A stretch of 64,000 nt of DNA, from positions 357,758-421,757 of the forward strand of contig NZ_JAUSSR010000004.1 in the NCBI RefSeq assembly GCF_030812475.1, written 5' to 3'. The notes under the pieces were generated by a model that worked only from the letters and a program-made list of their open reading frames with translations, did not search any database and was not told the DNA's origin. This document shows, piece by piece, positions 57,501-64,000 of the stretch. The translations under genes and the position numbers were made by a program. Origin of the DNA: Pseudomonas lini (GTDB taxonomy: Bacteria > Pseudomonadota > Gammaproteobacteria > Pseudomonadales > Pseudomonadaceae). Within the stretch, counting starts at the first letter, position 1. Every line of letters begins with the position of its first letter.

Positions 57501-58241
57501 ATGACCAGAGCAACCTTCCGCTTCTACGAGGAGCTCAACGATTTCCTGCCGGCCGAACGGCGGCGGCAGGCCTTTACCTGCGAGTGCGCGCGAGGGGCGA
57601 CGGTCAAGCATATGATCGAGGCGCTCGGGGTGCCGCACACGGAGGTCGAGCTGGTGCTGCTCAACGGCGAGTCGGTGGGCTTGGAGCGGGTGATCTTCGA
57701 CGATGACCGGCTGGCGGTGTATCCCAAGTTCGAAGCGCTGGACATCAGCCCGCAGTTGAAGGTTCGGGCGCAACCTATGAGGGTGCTGCGCTTCATCGCT
57801 GATGCGCACCTGGGCGGGCTGGCCAGCCTGCTGCGCATGAGCGGCTTTGACACCCTCTACGACAATGGTTTCGAAGATGGCGAGATCGCCGGGATCGCTG
57901 CGCATCAAGGACGTATCGTGCTGACCCGCGACCGCGATCTGCTCAAGCGGCGGATCATCAGCCACGGCTGCTACGTGCATGCCCTGAAACCGTCGCTGCA
58001 GCTTCGCGAAATGTACGAGCGCCTCGACCTGGCGCGTAGCGCGCGGCCATTCAGCCTGTGCCTTCATTGCAACCTGCCGCTGCACGAGATCAGCCCGGAA
58101 CTGGCCCGACCGCGGGTGCCGCCACGGGTTGGCGCCCAGTATTCGCACTTCCTGCATTGCGGCGCGTGCCAACGGATTTACTGGGAGGGTTCGCACTGGC
58201 GCAGCATGTGTGCATTGCTGGCGCCGCTGCTGGACCGATAG
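57501..58241 (+). CDS. Mut7-C PIN-like RNase domain protein with ubiquitin-like N-terminus
   Basis: The 246-residue protein has three parts. Residues 1-85 are a ubiquitin/ThiS-like fold (ATFRFYEELNDFLPAERRRQAF..., LLNGESVGLERVIFDDDRLAVYPKFE). Residues 95-180 are the Mut7-C PIN-like domain (RFIADAHLGGLASLLRMSGFDTLYDNGFEDGEI, GRIVLTRDRDLLKRRII), with acidic residues for metal. The C-terminal part is a zinc ribbon, CLHCN...HCGACQRIYWEGSHWRSM. Such proteins are predicted ribonucleases of unknown target. Start ATG 57501; the frame is open upstream without better starts. It lies 111 bases after the AceE gene. Confidence 0.9.
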   Translation: MTRATFRFYEELNDFLPAERRRQAFTCECARGATVKHMIEALGVPHTEVELVLLNGESVGLERVIFDDDRLAVYPKFEALDISPQLKVRAQPMRVLRFIADAHLGGLASLLRMSGFDTLYDNGFEDGEIAGIAAHQGRIVLTRDRDLLKRRIISHGCYVHALKPSLQLREMYERLDLARSARPFSLCLHCNLPLHEISPELARPRVPPRVGAQYSHFLHCGACQRIYWEGSHWRSMCALLAPLLDR

Positions 58242-58273
58242 CCGCTGCCTCAAGCCTTGCATCGCTCGTGAGG

Positions 58274-58437
58274 ACGCCTTCGCCGGCAAGCCGGCTCCTA
58301 CAGGATCGGGATAAGACATAGGAACTGTGCCAGGAGAAGATCAACTGTAGGAGCTGGCTTGCCAGCGAAGGCGATTTCACATTCAACGATTATGTGACTG
58401 ATCCGCCGCCTTCGCCGGCAAGCCGGCTCCTACAGGG
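58274..58437. repeat. Cluster of three REP elements of a second class
   Basis: CGCCTTCGCCGGCAAGCCGGCTCCTACAG type at 58275-58303 and 58406-58436, with an inverted and diverged copy, CTGTAGGAGCTGGCTTGCCAGCGAAGGCG, at 58346-58374. The core GCCGGCAAGCCGGC differs from the GAGCGAGCNNGCTCGC class elsewhere in the window. Confidence 0.85.
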
Positions 58438-58446
58438 GATCGGGTA

Positions 58447-59385
58447 TCAGCTGAAACCGGCGGTGAACCGGCCGCGCAGGTAGTCGAAAAAAACGGAAAC
58501 GGCTCTAGGCACATGGGCGGAATAAGGACGCACCAGGTAAATATCCTCCGGGAAGGCCCCGACTAATTTCCACGTGGGCAGCACCTGCACCAATGCTCCG
58601 TTCTTTAACCCGGCTTGAGCGCTGAAGTCGGGCAACAGCGCTATGCCCAGATCGGTCAGGGCCGCATCACGCAAGGCTTCGCTATTGTTGGTGGCAAAGC
58701 TGCCTTTGATGGGAACGGTCAACCGCTTCTCCTCCCCTTGCGTAGCGTCGCGGCTTTCAAACGCCCAGGCAGGCGTATCGTTGCCGCGCGGGTAGTACAG
58801 GCAGTTGTGGTCGACCAGATCCTGCGGATGTCGAGGTTCGCCGAATTGCTCCAGATAGCTGCGGGTCGCCACCAGCAGCGAGCGCGTGGCGCACAACTTC
58901 CAGGCGACATGGGTATCCGGGATCTGATTGCTGTGCCGAACCGCCAGATCGAAACCCTCCGAAGCGATGGAGGAAATATGATCGGAAACGTCAAGCTGCA
59001 CTTTGACTTCGGGATAGTCCTTGAAGAAACCGGCCAGTTCCGGAATCAGTTGCTGGCGGGCGAACGCGACCGGTGCCGTCAGCCGAATGAGTCCCCGTGC
59101 CACCCCCGCAGAGTCTCGAACATCGGAAAAACTGCGGGCAATGTGTTCATAAGCACTGCGCACGTCACGCACCAGCGCATTTCCCGCATCGGTCAACCGC
59201 ACGCTGCGCGTCGTGCGCAGCACCAGGCTCAGCCCCGTGGCTTTTTCCAGTTCGGCAATCCGCTGGCTCACCGCCGACTTGCTGACCCCCAGTCTGATCG
59301 CCGCTGCGGTATAGGTGCCCTGCTCGGCAAGGATCGCCAACCAGTGCAGATGGGTCCAGAGCCTTTCAACTTCCACTTTGATCAT
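58447..59385 (-). CDS. LysR-family regulator, candidate mmsA regulator
   Basis: The 312-residue protein starts MIKVEVERLWTHLHWLAILAEQGTYTAAAIRLGVSKSAVSQRIAELEKATGLSLVLRTTRSVRLTDAGN (LysR helix-turn-helix), with a CrgA-type effector domain (IRLTAPVAFARQQLIPELAGFFKDYPEVKVQLDVSDHISSIASEGFDLAVRHS). It is 213 bases downstream of mmsA on the same strand. A TTGATTGTTC/AACAAT dyad at its start resembles the palindrome upstream of mmsA, so it may regulate itself and mmsA. Confidence 0.9.
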   Translation of the reverse strand: MIKVEVERLWTHLHWLAILAEQGTYTAAAIRLGVSKSAVSQRIAELEKATGLSLVLRTTRSVRLTDAGNALVRDVRSAYEHIARSFSDVRDSAGVARGLIRLTAPVAFARQQLIPELAGFFKDYPEVKVQLDVSDHISSIASEGFDLAVRHSNQIPDTHVAWKLCATRSLLVATRSYLEQFGEPRHPQDLVDHNCLYYPRGNDTPAWAFESRDATQGEEKRLTVPIKGSFATNNSEALRDAALTDLGIALLPDFSAQAGLKNGALVQVLPTWKLVGAFPEDIYLVRPYSAHVPRAVSVFFDYLRGRFTAGFS

Positions 59386-59388
59386 GAT

Positions 59389-59416
59389 TTGATTGTTCTC
59401 TCATGGAAACAATTAA
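59389..59416. promoter_or_regulatory. Dyad at the LysR start related to the mmsA palindrome
   Basis: TTGATTGTTC, 7 bases, then GAAACAATTAA. The arms ATTGTT and AACAAT are exact. It sits directly upstream of the LysR ATG and matches the arms of the mmsA element, suggesting autoregulation. Confidence 0.45.
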
Positions 59417-59494
59417 TCCAATTTTCGCGCCTCGTCATGAACAAAGCAAAGGCTTAGCGTGGACATCAAGACCTGAACTCTAATCCGCATACGA

Positions 59495-59527
59495 GCAGGG
59501 GAGCGGATTCAATCATTGCTCCCCTGC
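59495..59527 (-). terminator. Hairpin downstream of mmsA
   Basis: GCAGGGGAGC and GCTCCCCTGC, 10 exact bases with a 13-base loop, lie 71 bases after the mmsA stop and before lysR. There is no clear U-run, so it may be a weak terminator or mRNA end. Confidence 0.4.
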
Positions 59528-59598
59528 CCTGCTTCAAACACCCCGGGTCAGCGACCAGTCTCGTTAATCACCGGCATCCCCTTATTGAAACAGCAGTG

Positions 59599-61122
59599 TT
59601 ATTTCGCCGTCGGCATCGCAAACTCGGCACCTTTGCCGATGCTTTCCGGCCAGCGCTGCATGATGGATTTCTGCTTGGTGTAGAAGCGCACACCCTCCTC
59701 TCCGTAAGCATGCATGTCACCGAACAGGCTCTTCTTCCAGCCGCCAAAGCCATGCCAGGCCATGGGTACCGGGATCGGCACGTTGATGCCGACCATCCCG
59801 ACCTGGATGCGACGGCTGAATTCGCGCGCCACGTTGCCATCGCGGGTGAAGCAGGCCACGCCGTTGCCAAATTCGTGGTCGTTGACCAATTGCACCGCGG
59901 TGGCGAAATCGGGCACACGCACGCAGGCCAGCACCGGGCCGAAGATTTCTTCTTTGTAGATGCGCATTTGCGGGGTGACGTGGTCGAACAGCGTGCCACC
60001 CATCCAGAAGCCTTCCTCGCAACCTTCACCGGCGTCCGCGCTGTTGAAATGACGACCATCCACCAGCAGTTGCGCACCCTCCTTGATGCCCTGCTCGATG
60101 TAGCCCGTGATGCGGGCATGGGCGGCCGGCGTGACGATCGGGCCCATTTCAGCCGCCAGGTTGCTGCCGTTGAGTACCTTCAACGCCTTGGTACGCTCCA
60201 GCAGTTTTGGCATGACTTTGTCGGCCACGTCGCCGACCAGCACGGCCACCGAGATCGCCATGCAGCGTTCGCCCGCCGAGCCATAACCCGCGCCGATCAA
60301 TGCGTCGACCACTTGATCGACGTCGGCATCCGGCATGATCACCATGTGGTTCTTCGCGCCGCCCAGGGCCTGCACGCGTTTGCCGTGGCGAGCACCGGTC
60401 TCGTAGATGTAATTGGCAATCGGCGTGGAGCCAACGAAGGACACCGCTTTCACATCCGGGTGCACCAGCAGCGCATCGACGGCCTCTTTGTCGCCTTGCA
60501 CCACGTTGAATACGCCATCAGGCAGACCGGCCTGTTTCAGCAAATCCGCCATGAACAGGCTGGCGCTCGGATCGGTCGGGCTCGGCTTGAGGATGAAGGT
60601 GTTGCCCGCCGCGATCGCCACCGGGAACATCCACATCGGGACCATCACCGGAAAGTTGAACGGCGTGATGCCAGCGACGACGCCCAGGGGTTGCCGCAGC
60701 GTCCAGTTGTCCATGTTGGTGGACACCTGATCGCAGAAGTCGCCCTTGAGCAACTGCGGAATGCCGCAAGAGAACTCGACGATGTCGATGCCACGGGCCA
60801 CTTCGCCTTGAGCATCGGTGAAAACCTTGCCATGTTCGGCAGTGATCAGGTGCGCCAGTTCGTCTTTGTGCTGGTTCAACAGTTCCAGAAATTTGAACAA
60901 TACCCGGGCCCGGCGAATCGGCGGTGTGTTCGACCAGGCAGGAAAGGCAGCTTCGGCAGAAGCCACTGCGGCGTCCACGTCCTGCGAATTGCCCAGGCGC
61001 ACATGGTTGCTGACGGCGCCGGTGGCCGGGTTGTAAACGGGTTGAGTGCGCACGCCGCTGCCGCCGACGTGGACGCCGTGGATGTACTGGGCAATTTCTT
61101 TATTGTCGTTAACGTTGCTCAT
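59599..61122 (-). CDS. mmsA: Methylmalonate-semialdehyde dehydrogenase (CoA-acylating)
   Basis: The 507-residue protein oxidises methylmalonate (or malonate) semialdehyde with CoA and NAD+ to propionyl-CoA or acetyl-CoA, in valine and beta-alanine/myo-inositol breakdown. It belongs to the aldehyde dehydrogenase superfamily. The CoA-acylating subtype is shown by [41 protein letters not shown] and the catalytic cysteine C287 in [18 protein letters not shown]. The N-terminal [25 protein letters not shown] is typical of MmsA. No mmsB follows. Regulation is suggested by the palindrome 85-114 bases upstream. Confidence 0.95.
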   Translation of the reverse strand: MSNVNDNKEIAQYIHGVHVGGSGVRTQPVYNPATGAVSNHVRLGNSQDVDAAVASAEAAFPAWSNTPPIRRARVLFKFLELLNQHKDELAHLITAEHGKVFTDAQGEVARGIDIVEFSCGIPQLLKGDFCDQVSTNMDNWTLRQPLGVVAGITPFNFPVMVPMWMFPVAIAAGNTFILKPSPTDPSASLFMADLLKQAGLPDGVFNVVQGDKEAVDALLVHPDVKAVSFVGSTPIANYIYETGARHGKRVQALGGAKNHMVIMPDADVDQVVDALIGAGYGSAGERCMAISVAVLVGDVADKVMPKLLERTKALKVLNGSNLAAEMGPIVTPAAHARITGYIEQGIKEGAQLLVDGRHFNSADAGEGCEEGFWMGGTLFDHVTPQMRIYKEEIFGPVLACVRVPDFATAVQLVNDHEFGNGVACFTRDGNVAREFSRRIQVGMVGINVPIPVPMAWHGFGGWKKSLFGDMHAYGEEGVRFYTKQKSIMQRWPESIGKGAEFAMPTAK

Positions 61123-61538
61123 GTCAGGTCTCGCTGCGGTGAAGGAATCTGAATTTCACCTCCACAGTAGGCAGCGGTTATCGCCTTGACTACGGCAATA
61201 ATGTGAATTGATTGTTCGTCGTAGCGAACAATCAATGGGTAACCTCCAGATGCGCGATCTGCAAGGGTTCGCCTTGCGACGAACCTGCACGCCTGAGTTC
61301 GACCCAACGTAGGGTCAAGGTAGCGCCGAGTACAGGGGGCGTTACGTCATCGACCTGGCCGGCACGCTGGAAGCCGCAATGTCCCACGTCAACAGCAGCT
61401 GGGTGATGGCCACATCAATGACCTCATGCTGCGTGTTATCCCGAGCGAGGATGGAAATGCCCTGCAGGAAGCTGTCGAACACCGTCGCCATCGCGGGCGC
61501 ATGAACAGTGCCCGGTAACTCCGCGCTGAAGCCCCGAA
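61123..61538. other. 416-bp region between mmsA and the itaconate LysR gene
   Basis: It contains the 30-base palindrome at 61207-61236 and the TetR remnant. Between 61237 and 61341 I see no gene. Confidence 0.55.
61207..61236. promoter_or_regulatory. Palindrome upstream of mmsA (12-bp arms)
   Basis: ATTGATTGTTCG and CGAACAATCAAT are exact complements with a 6-base spacer. The site ends 85 bases before the mmsA ATG, a usual distance for an activator. The arms resemble the dyad at the start of the nearby LysR gene. Confidence 0.6.
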
Positions 61539-61545
61539 CTACCCG
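61342..61545 (-). pseudogene. Remnant of a TetR/AcrR regulator C-terminus
   Basis: The leftward frame FSAELPGTVHAPAMATVFDS then FLQGISILARDNTQHEVIDVAITQLLLTWD, ending at TAA, looks like the C-terminal helices of TetR-family regulators (typical pattern LARxFxAxLQGxSIQARDGAxREELxxxVxxAL). No start, helix-turn-helix or upstream TetR sequence remains, and it partly overlaps the end of the LysR gene. It is most likely a decayed regulator of this neighbourhood. Confidence 0.5.
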
Positions 61546-62441
61546 GCTTTAGTGTCCTCATCGGGCATCAAGGTCGCGATCAACGCGCGTACAGTGCCGG
61601 GCAGCGCATCAAGCTCACGCACCAGGATGCTGCGCTCGCGCACGGCCCAGGGTTCGTCGAGCGACAGGGTCACCAGGTGCATGGTGCGACTGTGCCGCAT
61701 CGCCGCGGATTCGGGGATGATGCCGATGCCCACGCCGGCTTCCACCATGCGGCAGACCGCCTCGAAGCTGGACACCTGAATCCGCAGCGACAGGTTCTGG
61801 CCGAGCCGCTCGACGTGGTCGCGCAGGAAGCTCAACAGGGTGCTGCCTTCATGCAGGCCGATGTGCTGAAACGCCAATGTCTGTTTCAGCGTGACTTTTT
61901 TCTGCTTCGCCAGCACATGGCCTACGGGCACGATGAGCACCAGGCGGTCCGTGCTGAAATGAATCACCTGCAAGCCGGCGGCCTCCACCGGCCCGGCAAT
62001 GATCCCCATGTCGGTGCTGCCATCGAGCACGCCGCGCACGATATCCCGCGACAAGCGCTCCTGCAGGTCAACCGTCACCCCGGGGCGTTTGGCGAGAAAG
62101 CCAGCCAGTACCTCAGGCAAAAATTCGGTGACGGCCGTGGTGTTGGCGAAGATGCGGATGTGGCCGGCCGAATCAGTGCCGAAGTGGGTGAACTCGGCTT
62201 TGAGGTAGTCCACCTGATTCATGATCAGGCGCGCGTGCTTGAGCAACTTGTGCCCGGCCGGCGTCAGTTCCACGCCGCGGCTGTCGCGGTACAGCAGGCG
62301 CGTGTCGAGCTGCCCTTCCAGCGCCTTGATGCGGGCGCTGGCGGCGGCAGGCGAGAGAAAGGCCCGGCGAGCGCCCTGGGTCAGGCTTGGGGATTCACCG
62401 ATATGAATGAAAAGACGCAGGTCAGCCAAGTCGAAGTGCAT
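61539..62441 (-). CDS. LysR-family regulator of the itaconate operon
   Basis: The 300-residue protein starts MHFDLADLRLFIHIGESPSLTQGARRAFLSPAAASARIKALEGQLDTRLLYRDSRGVELTPAGHKLL, a LysR helix-turn-helix. The effector domain follows (GHIRIFANTTAVTEFLPEVLAGFLAKRPGVTVDLQERLSRDIVRGVLDGSTDMGIIAG). Its divergent place before the itaconyl-CoA hydratase gene matches PA0877 (itaconate regulator) of P. aeruginosa. A LysR-type box lies in the 128-base gap. Confidence 0.9.
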   Translation of the reverse strand: MHFDLADLRLFIHIGESPSLTQGARRAFLSPAAASARIKALEGQLDTRLLYRDSRGVELTPAGHKLLKHARLIMNQVDYLKAEFTHFGTDSAGHIRIFANTTAVTEFLPEVLAGFLAKRPGVTVDLQERLSRDIVRGVLDGSTDMGIIAGPVEAAGLQVIHFSTDRLVLIVPVGHVLAKQKKVTLKQTLAFQHIGLHEGSTLLSFLRDHVERLGQNLSLRIQVSSFEAVCRMVEAGVGIGIIPESAAMRHSRTMHLVTLSLDEPWAVRERSILVRELDALPGTVRALIATLMPDEDTKAG

Positions 62442-62490
62442 GGTCGGGTCCGGACATCACGGGAGGCGTTCAGCATACATGAACGCCGGT

Positions 62491-62506
62491 ATATGAAAAT
62501 GCATAT
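62491..62506. promoter_or_regulatory. LysR box in the itaconate divergent promoter
   Basis: ATATG-N6-CATAT, an exact 5-base dyad of the T-N11-A type, 64 bases before the hydratase ATG and 50 before the LysR start. Confidence 0.45.
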
Positions 62507-62569
62507 TCTCAGAATGCCGAGCGGCTCGCATGATCGGTGCATAACAACAAACGCAGAGGCAGCCTGGTT

Positions 62570-63409
62570 ATGAATGATTCAAAGTCGCCAATGGATTTCA
62601 GTGCCTGGATTGGCCGTACGCAAGAGGCCGAAGACGTTCTGAGTCGCAACCTGATCAAGCGTATCGCCGCCACCTTCGGTGAAGAGACGCCGGCCGATGG
62701 CGATGCGTTGCCACCGCTCTGGCAATGGTGCTTCTTCCAGGAGCCGGTGTTCGAAACGCAACTGGGCGACGATGGCCATCCTGCCCGTGGCGGATTCCTG
62801 CCCCCCGCCGACAACCGTAATCGCATGTGGGCCGGTGGCCGGGTCGAGTTCATCCAGCCGCTCAAGGTTGGCGCCGAGGCTCATCGCTTGTCGACCCTCC
62901 TGCACATCGAGGAAAAGCACGGGCGAACCGGCGCGCTGCTGTTCGTCACGGTACGCCATGACTACTCGCAGAACGGTCAGCTGTGCGTGCGCGAAGAACA
63001 GGACATCGTCTACCGCGAGCCCAACCCGCCCAAGCTCAACAGCGGCGAAGCGCCGGAACCGGGCGACTGGAGCGAGACCATCTCGCCGACCCCGACCCTG
63101 TTGTTCCGCTACTCCGCCGTGACCTTCAACGGCCACCGCATTCATTACGACTACCCTTACGTCACCGAGGCCGAAGGTTATCCAGGGCTGGTGGTGCACG
63201 GGCCGATGATCGCCACCTTCAACCTGCGCGCCTTCATCCGCGCCAACCCCGACAAGCGTGTGCGGCATTTCGCGTATCGCGGCGTCCGCCCGTTGAACGT
63301 CCCCACGCCGTTCCAGGTGGGCGGTCGCATCGTCGAGCCGGGCAAAGCGCAATTGTGGGCCGGCAATGACGCGGGCGTGGCCCAGAGCGCCGAAGTCGTT
63401 TTCGACTGA
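62570..63409 (+). CDS. ich: Itaconyl-CoA hydratase (MaoC/FAS1-dehydratase type)
   Basis: The 279-residue protein has two hot-dog halves, as in mesaconyl-C4-CoA hydratases. The N-terminal half is FAS1_DH-like (NLIKRIAATFGEETPADGDALPPLWQWCFFQEP, GFLPPADNRNRMWAGGRVEFIQPL). The C-terminal half has the catalytic hydratase motif FRYSAVTFNGHRIHYDYPYVTEAEGYPGLVVHGPM, with Asp/His (YD, NGHRIHYD). Gene order (divergent LysR, this gene, acyl-CoA dehydrogenase) matches PA0877-PA0879 of P. aeruginosa, where PA0878 hydrates itaconyl-CoA to citramalyl-CoA. GAGG precedes the ATG by 10 bases. The CoA-transferase and lyase genes would lie outside the window. Confidence 0.85.
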   Translation: MNDSKSPMDFSAWIGRTQEAEDVLSRNLIKRIAATFGEETPADGDALPPLWQWCFFQEPVFETQLGDDGHPARGGFLPPADNRNRMWAGGRVEFIQPLKVGAEAHRLSTLLHIEEKHGRTGALLFVTVRHDYSQNGQLCVREEQDIVYREPNPPKLNSGEAPEPGDWSETISPTPTLLFRYSAVTFNGHRIHYDYPYVTEAEGYPGLVVHGPMIATFNLRAFIRANPDKRVRHFAYRGVRPLNVPTPFQVGGRIVEPGKAQLWAGNDAGVAQSAEVVFD

Positions 63410-63476
63410 CACCCTTTTGCGTGAACGCACCGCCCGTCCCGCGTGATGCGCCGCTGACCGACCCGAGAGCACAACC

Positions 63477-64000
63477 ATGAATCCGTACGACGACGAAGAC
63501 CTCAACGCCATCCGCGACGGCGTGCGCGCCCTGTGCGCCGAATTCGACGCGGCTTACTGGCGCACGATCGACGAGCAGAAAGGTTTTCCCGAAGCGTTCG
63601 TCAAGGCCCTGACCGATGCCGGCTGGCTGTCGGCGATGATCCCCGCCGAATATGGCGGCTCGGGCCTGGGGCTGGCCGAAGCCTCGGTGATTCTTGAAGA
63701 AGTGAACGCGTGCGGGGGCAACTCCGGCACCGTCCACGGCCAGATGTACAACATGTTCACCCTGCTGCGTCACGGCAGCGAGGCGCAGAAACGCTTCTAC
63801 CTGCCGAAACTGGCCAGCGGCGAGCTGCGTCTGCAATCGATGGCCGTGACCGAGCCCTCCACCGGGACCGACACCACCAAGATCAAGACCACAGCGGTCA
63901 AACAGGGCGACAAGTACATCATCAACGGCCAGAAGGTCTGGATCTCGCGGGTCCAGCATTCCGACCTGATGATCCTGCTGGCACGCACCACGCCGCTGGC
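63477..64000 (+). CDS. Acyl-CoA dehydrogenase, 3' end cut by window edge
   Basis: The first 174 codons read MNPYDDEDLNAIRDGVRALC... with MIPAEYGGSGLGLAEASVILEEVNACGGNSGTVHG and LRLQSMAVTEPSTGTDTTKIKTTAVKQGDKYIINGQKVWISRV. This is the N-terminal helical domain and the first part of the beta domain of an acyl-CoA dehydrogenase (the AxTEPxxGTD motif binds FAD/substrate). It is 67 bases after the hydratase on the same strand, as in the P. aeruginosa itaconate cluster (PA0879). The catalytic Glu region is beyond the edge. Confidence 0.92.
   Translation, partial: MNPYDDEDLNAIRDGVRALCAEFDAAYWRTIDEQKGFPEAFVKALTDAGWLSAMIPAEYGGSGLGLAEASVILEEVNACGGNSGTVHGQMYNMFTLLRHGSEAQKRFYLPKLASGELRLQSMAVTEPSTGTDTTKIKTTAVKQGDKYIINGQKVWISRVQHSDLMILLARTTPL

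Noticed and set aside
59596..61152. Rightward 518-codon ORF opposite mmsA
   Set aside because: Antisense shadow of mmsA with His/Asp/Arg-rich low-complexity translation.

Overview
The window looks like the chromosome of a fluorescent-group Pseudomonas. It is GC-rich and carries an MvaT/MvaU-type H-NS analogue, a gudP-gudD glucarate locus, ProP, MmsA and several Pseudomonas-type REP/REPIN repeats. Its right end has the gene order of the P. aeruginosa itaconate cluster (divergent LysR, then itaconyl-CoA hydratase, then acyl-CoA dehydrogenase). I see no rRNA or tRNA gene, no IS element, no prophage and no CRISPR array. Most of the window is accessory catabolism, transport and one-component regulators, typical of a metabolically flexible soil or plant pseudomonad.

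Layout. 1-4.2 kb: a DUF3300 gene cut by the left edge, a DUF2950 gene, a 24-residue membrane microprotein, a GFA-domain/small-ORF group, a VOC protein and a small lipoprotein. 4.2-8.4 kb: a leftward operon of FAD monooxygenase, DUF2783, a frameshifted MFS transporter and a LuxR-type regulator, headed by a near-perfect palindrome. 8.5-13 kb: a methyltransferase, then a FadR-type regulator divergent from gudP-gudD, with a readable promoter and operator. 13-18.7 kb: REP repeats, an H-NS analogue, a second 24-residue membrane microprotein, an orphan ParA, ProP, and a threonine dehydratase divergent from an AraC regulator.

18.8-29.2 kb: a sugar island with a LamB-like porin, an extra glucose-6-phosphate isomerase, a LacI regulator, a ribose/fructose-type ABC importer, an FrcK-like kinase and a fructokinase. 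Read as a pathway, sugar enters through the porin and ABC system, is phosphorylated to fructose-6-phosphate, and is isomerised to glucose-6-phosphate for the Entner-Doudoroff route. Two very long palindromes sit between lacI and the transporter. 29-39.3 kb: a TrmK-like methyltransferase, a TonB receptor, an exported alpha/beta hydrolase, a GAF-PAS hybrid histidine kinase, an AbrB-family permease divergent from LysR, and a DUF4157 protein. 39.3-50.7 kb: a lower-GC orphan gene ending in a hexanucleotide repeat, an NepI-like exporter with LysR, an old yellow enzyme, an AraC regulator, a diiron-protein/MAPEG/MetA-like porin cluster, an XRE regulator, and a TPR gene with two compensating frameshifts.

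50.9-58.4 kb holds what I consider the most unusual locus. A protein matching only the C-terminal quarter of pyruvate dehydrogenase E1 (AceE) lies next to a MarR regulator and a complete AceE paralogue that has no E2 or E3 gene beside it. Related TTGCAA-type inverted repeats lie before both AceE-like genes. 58.4-64 kb: mmsA with a LysR gene and a 12+12 bp palindrome, a TetR-gene remnant, and the start of the itaconate operon, cut by the right edge.

All calls come from reading the sequence and from family knowledge. No database search was run.
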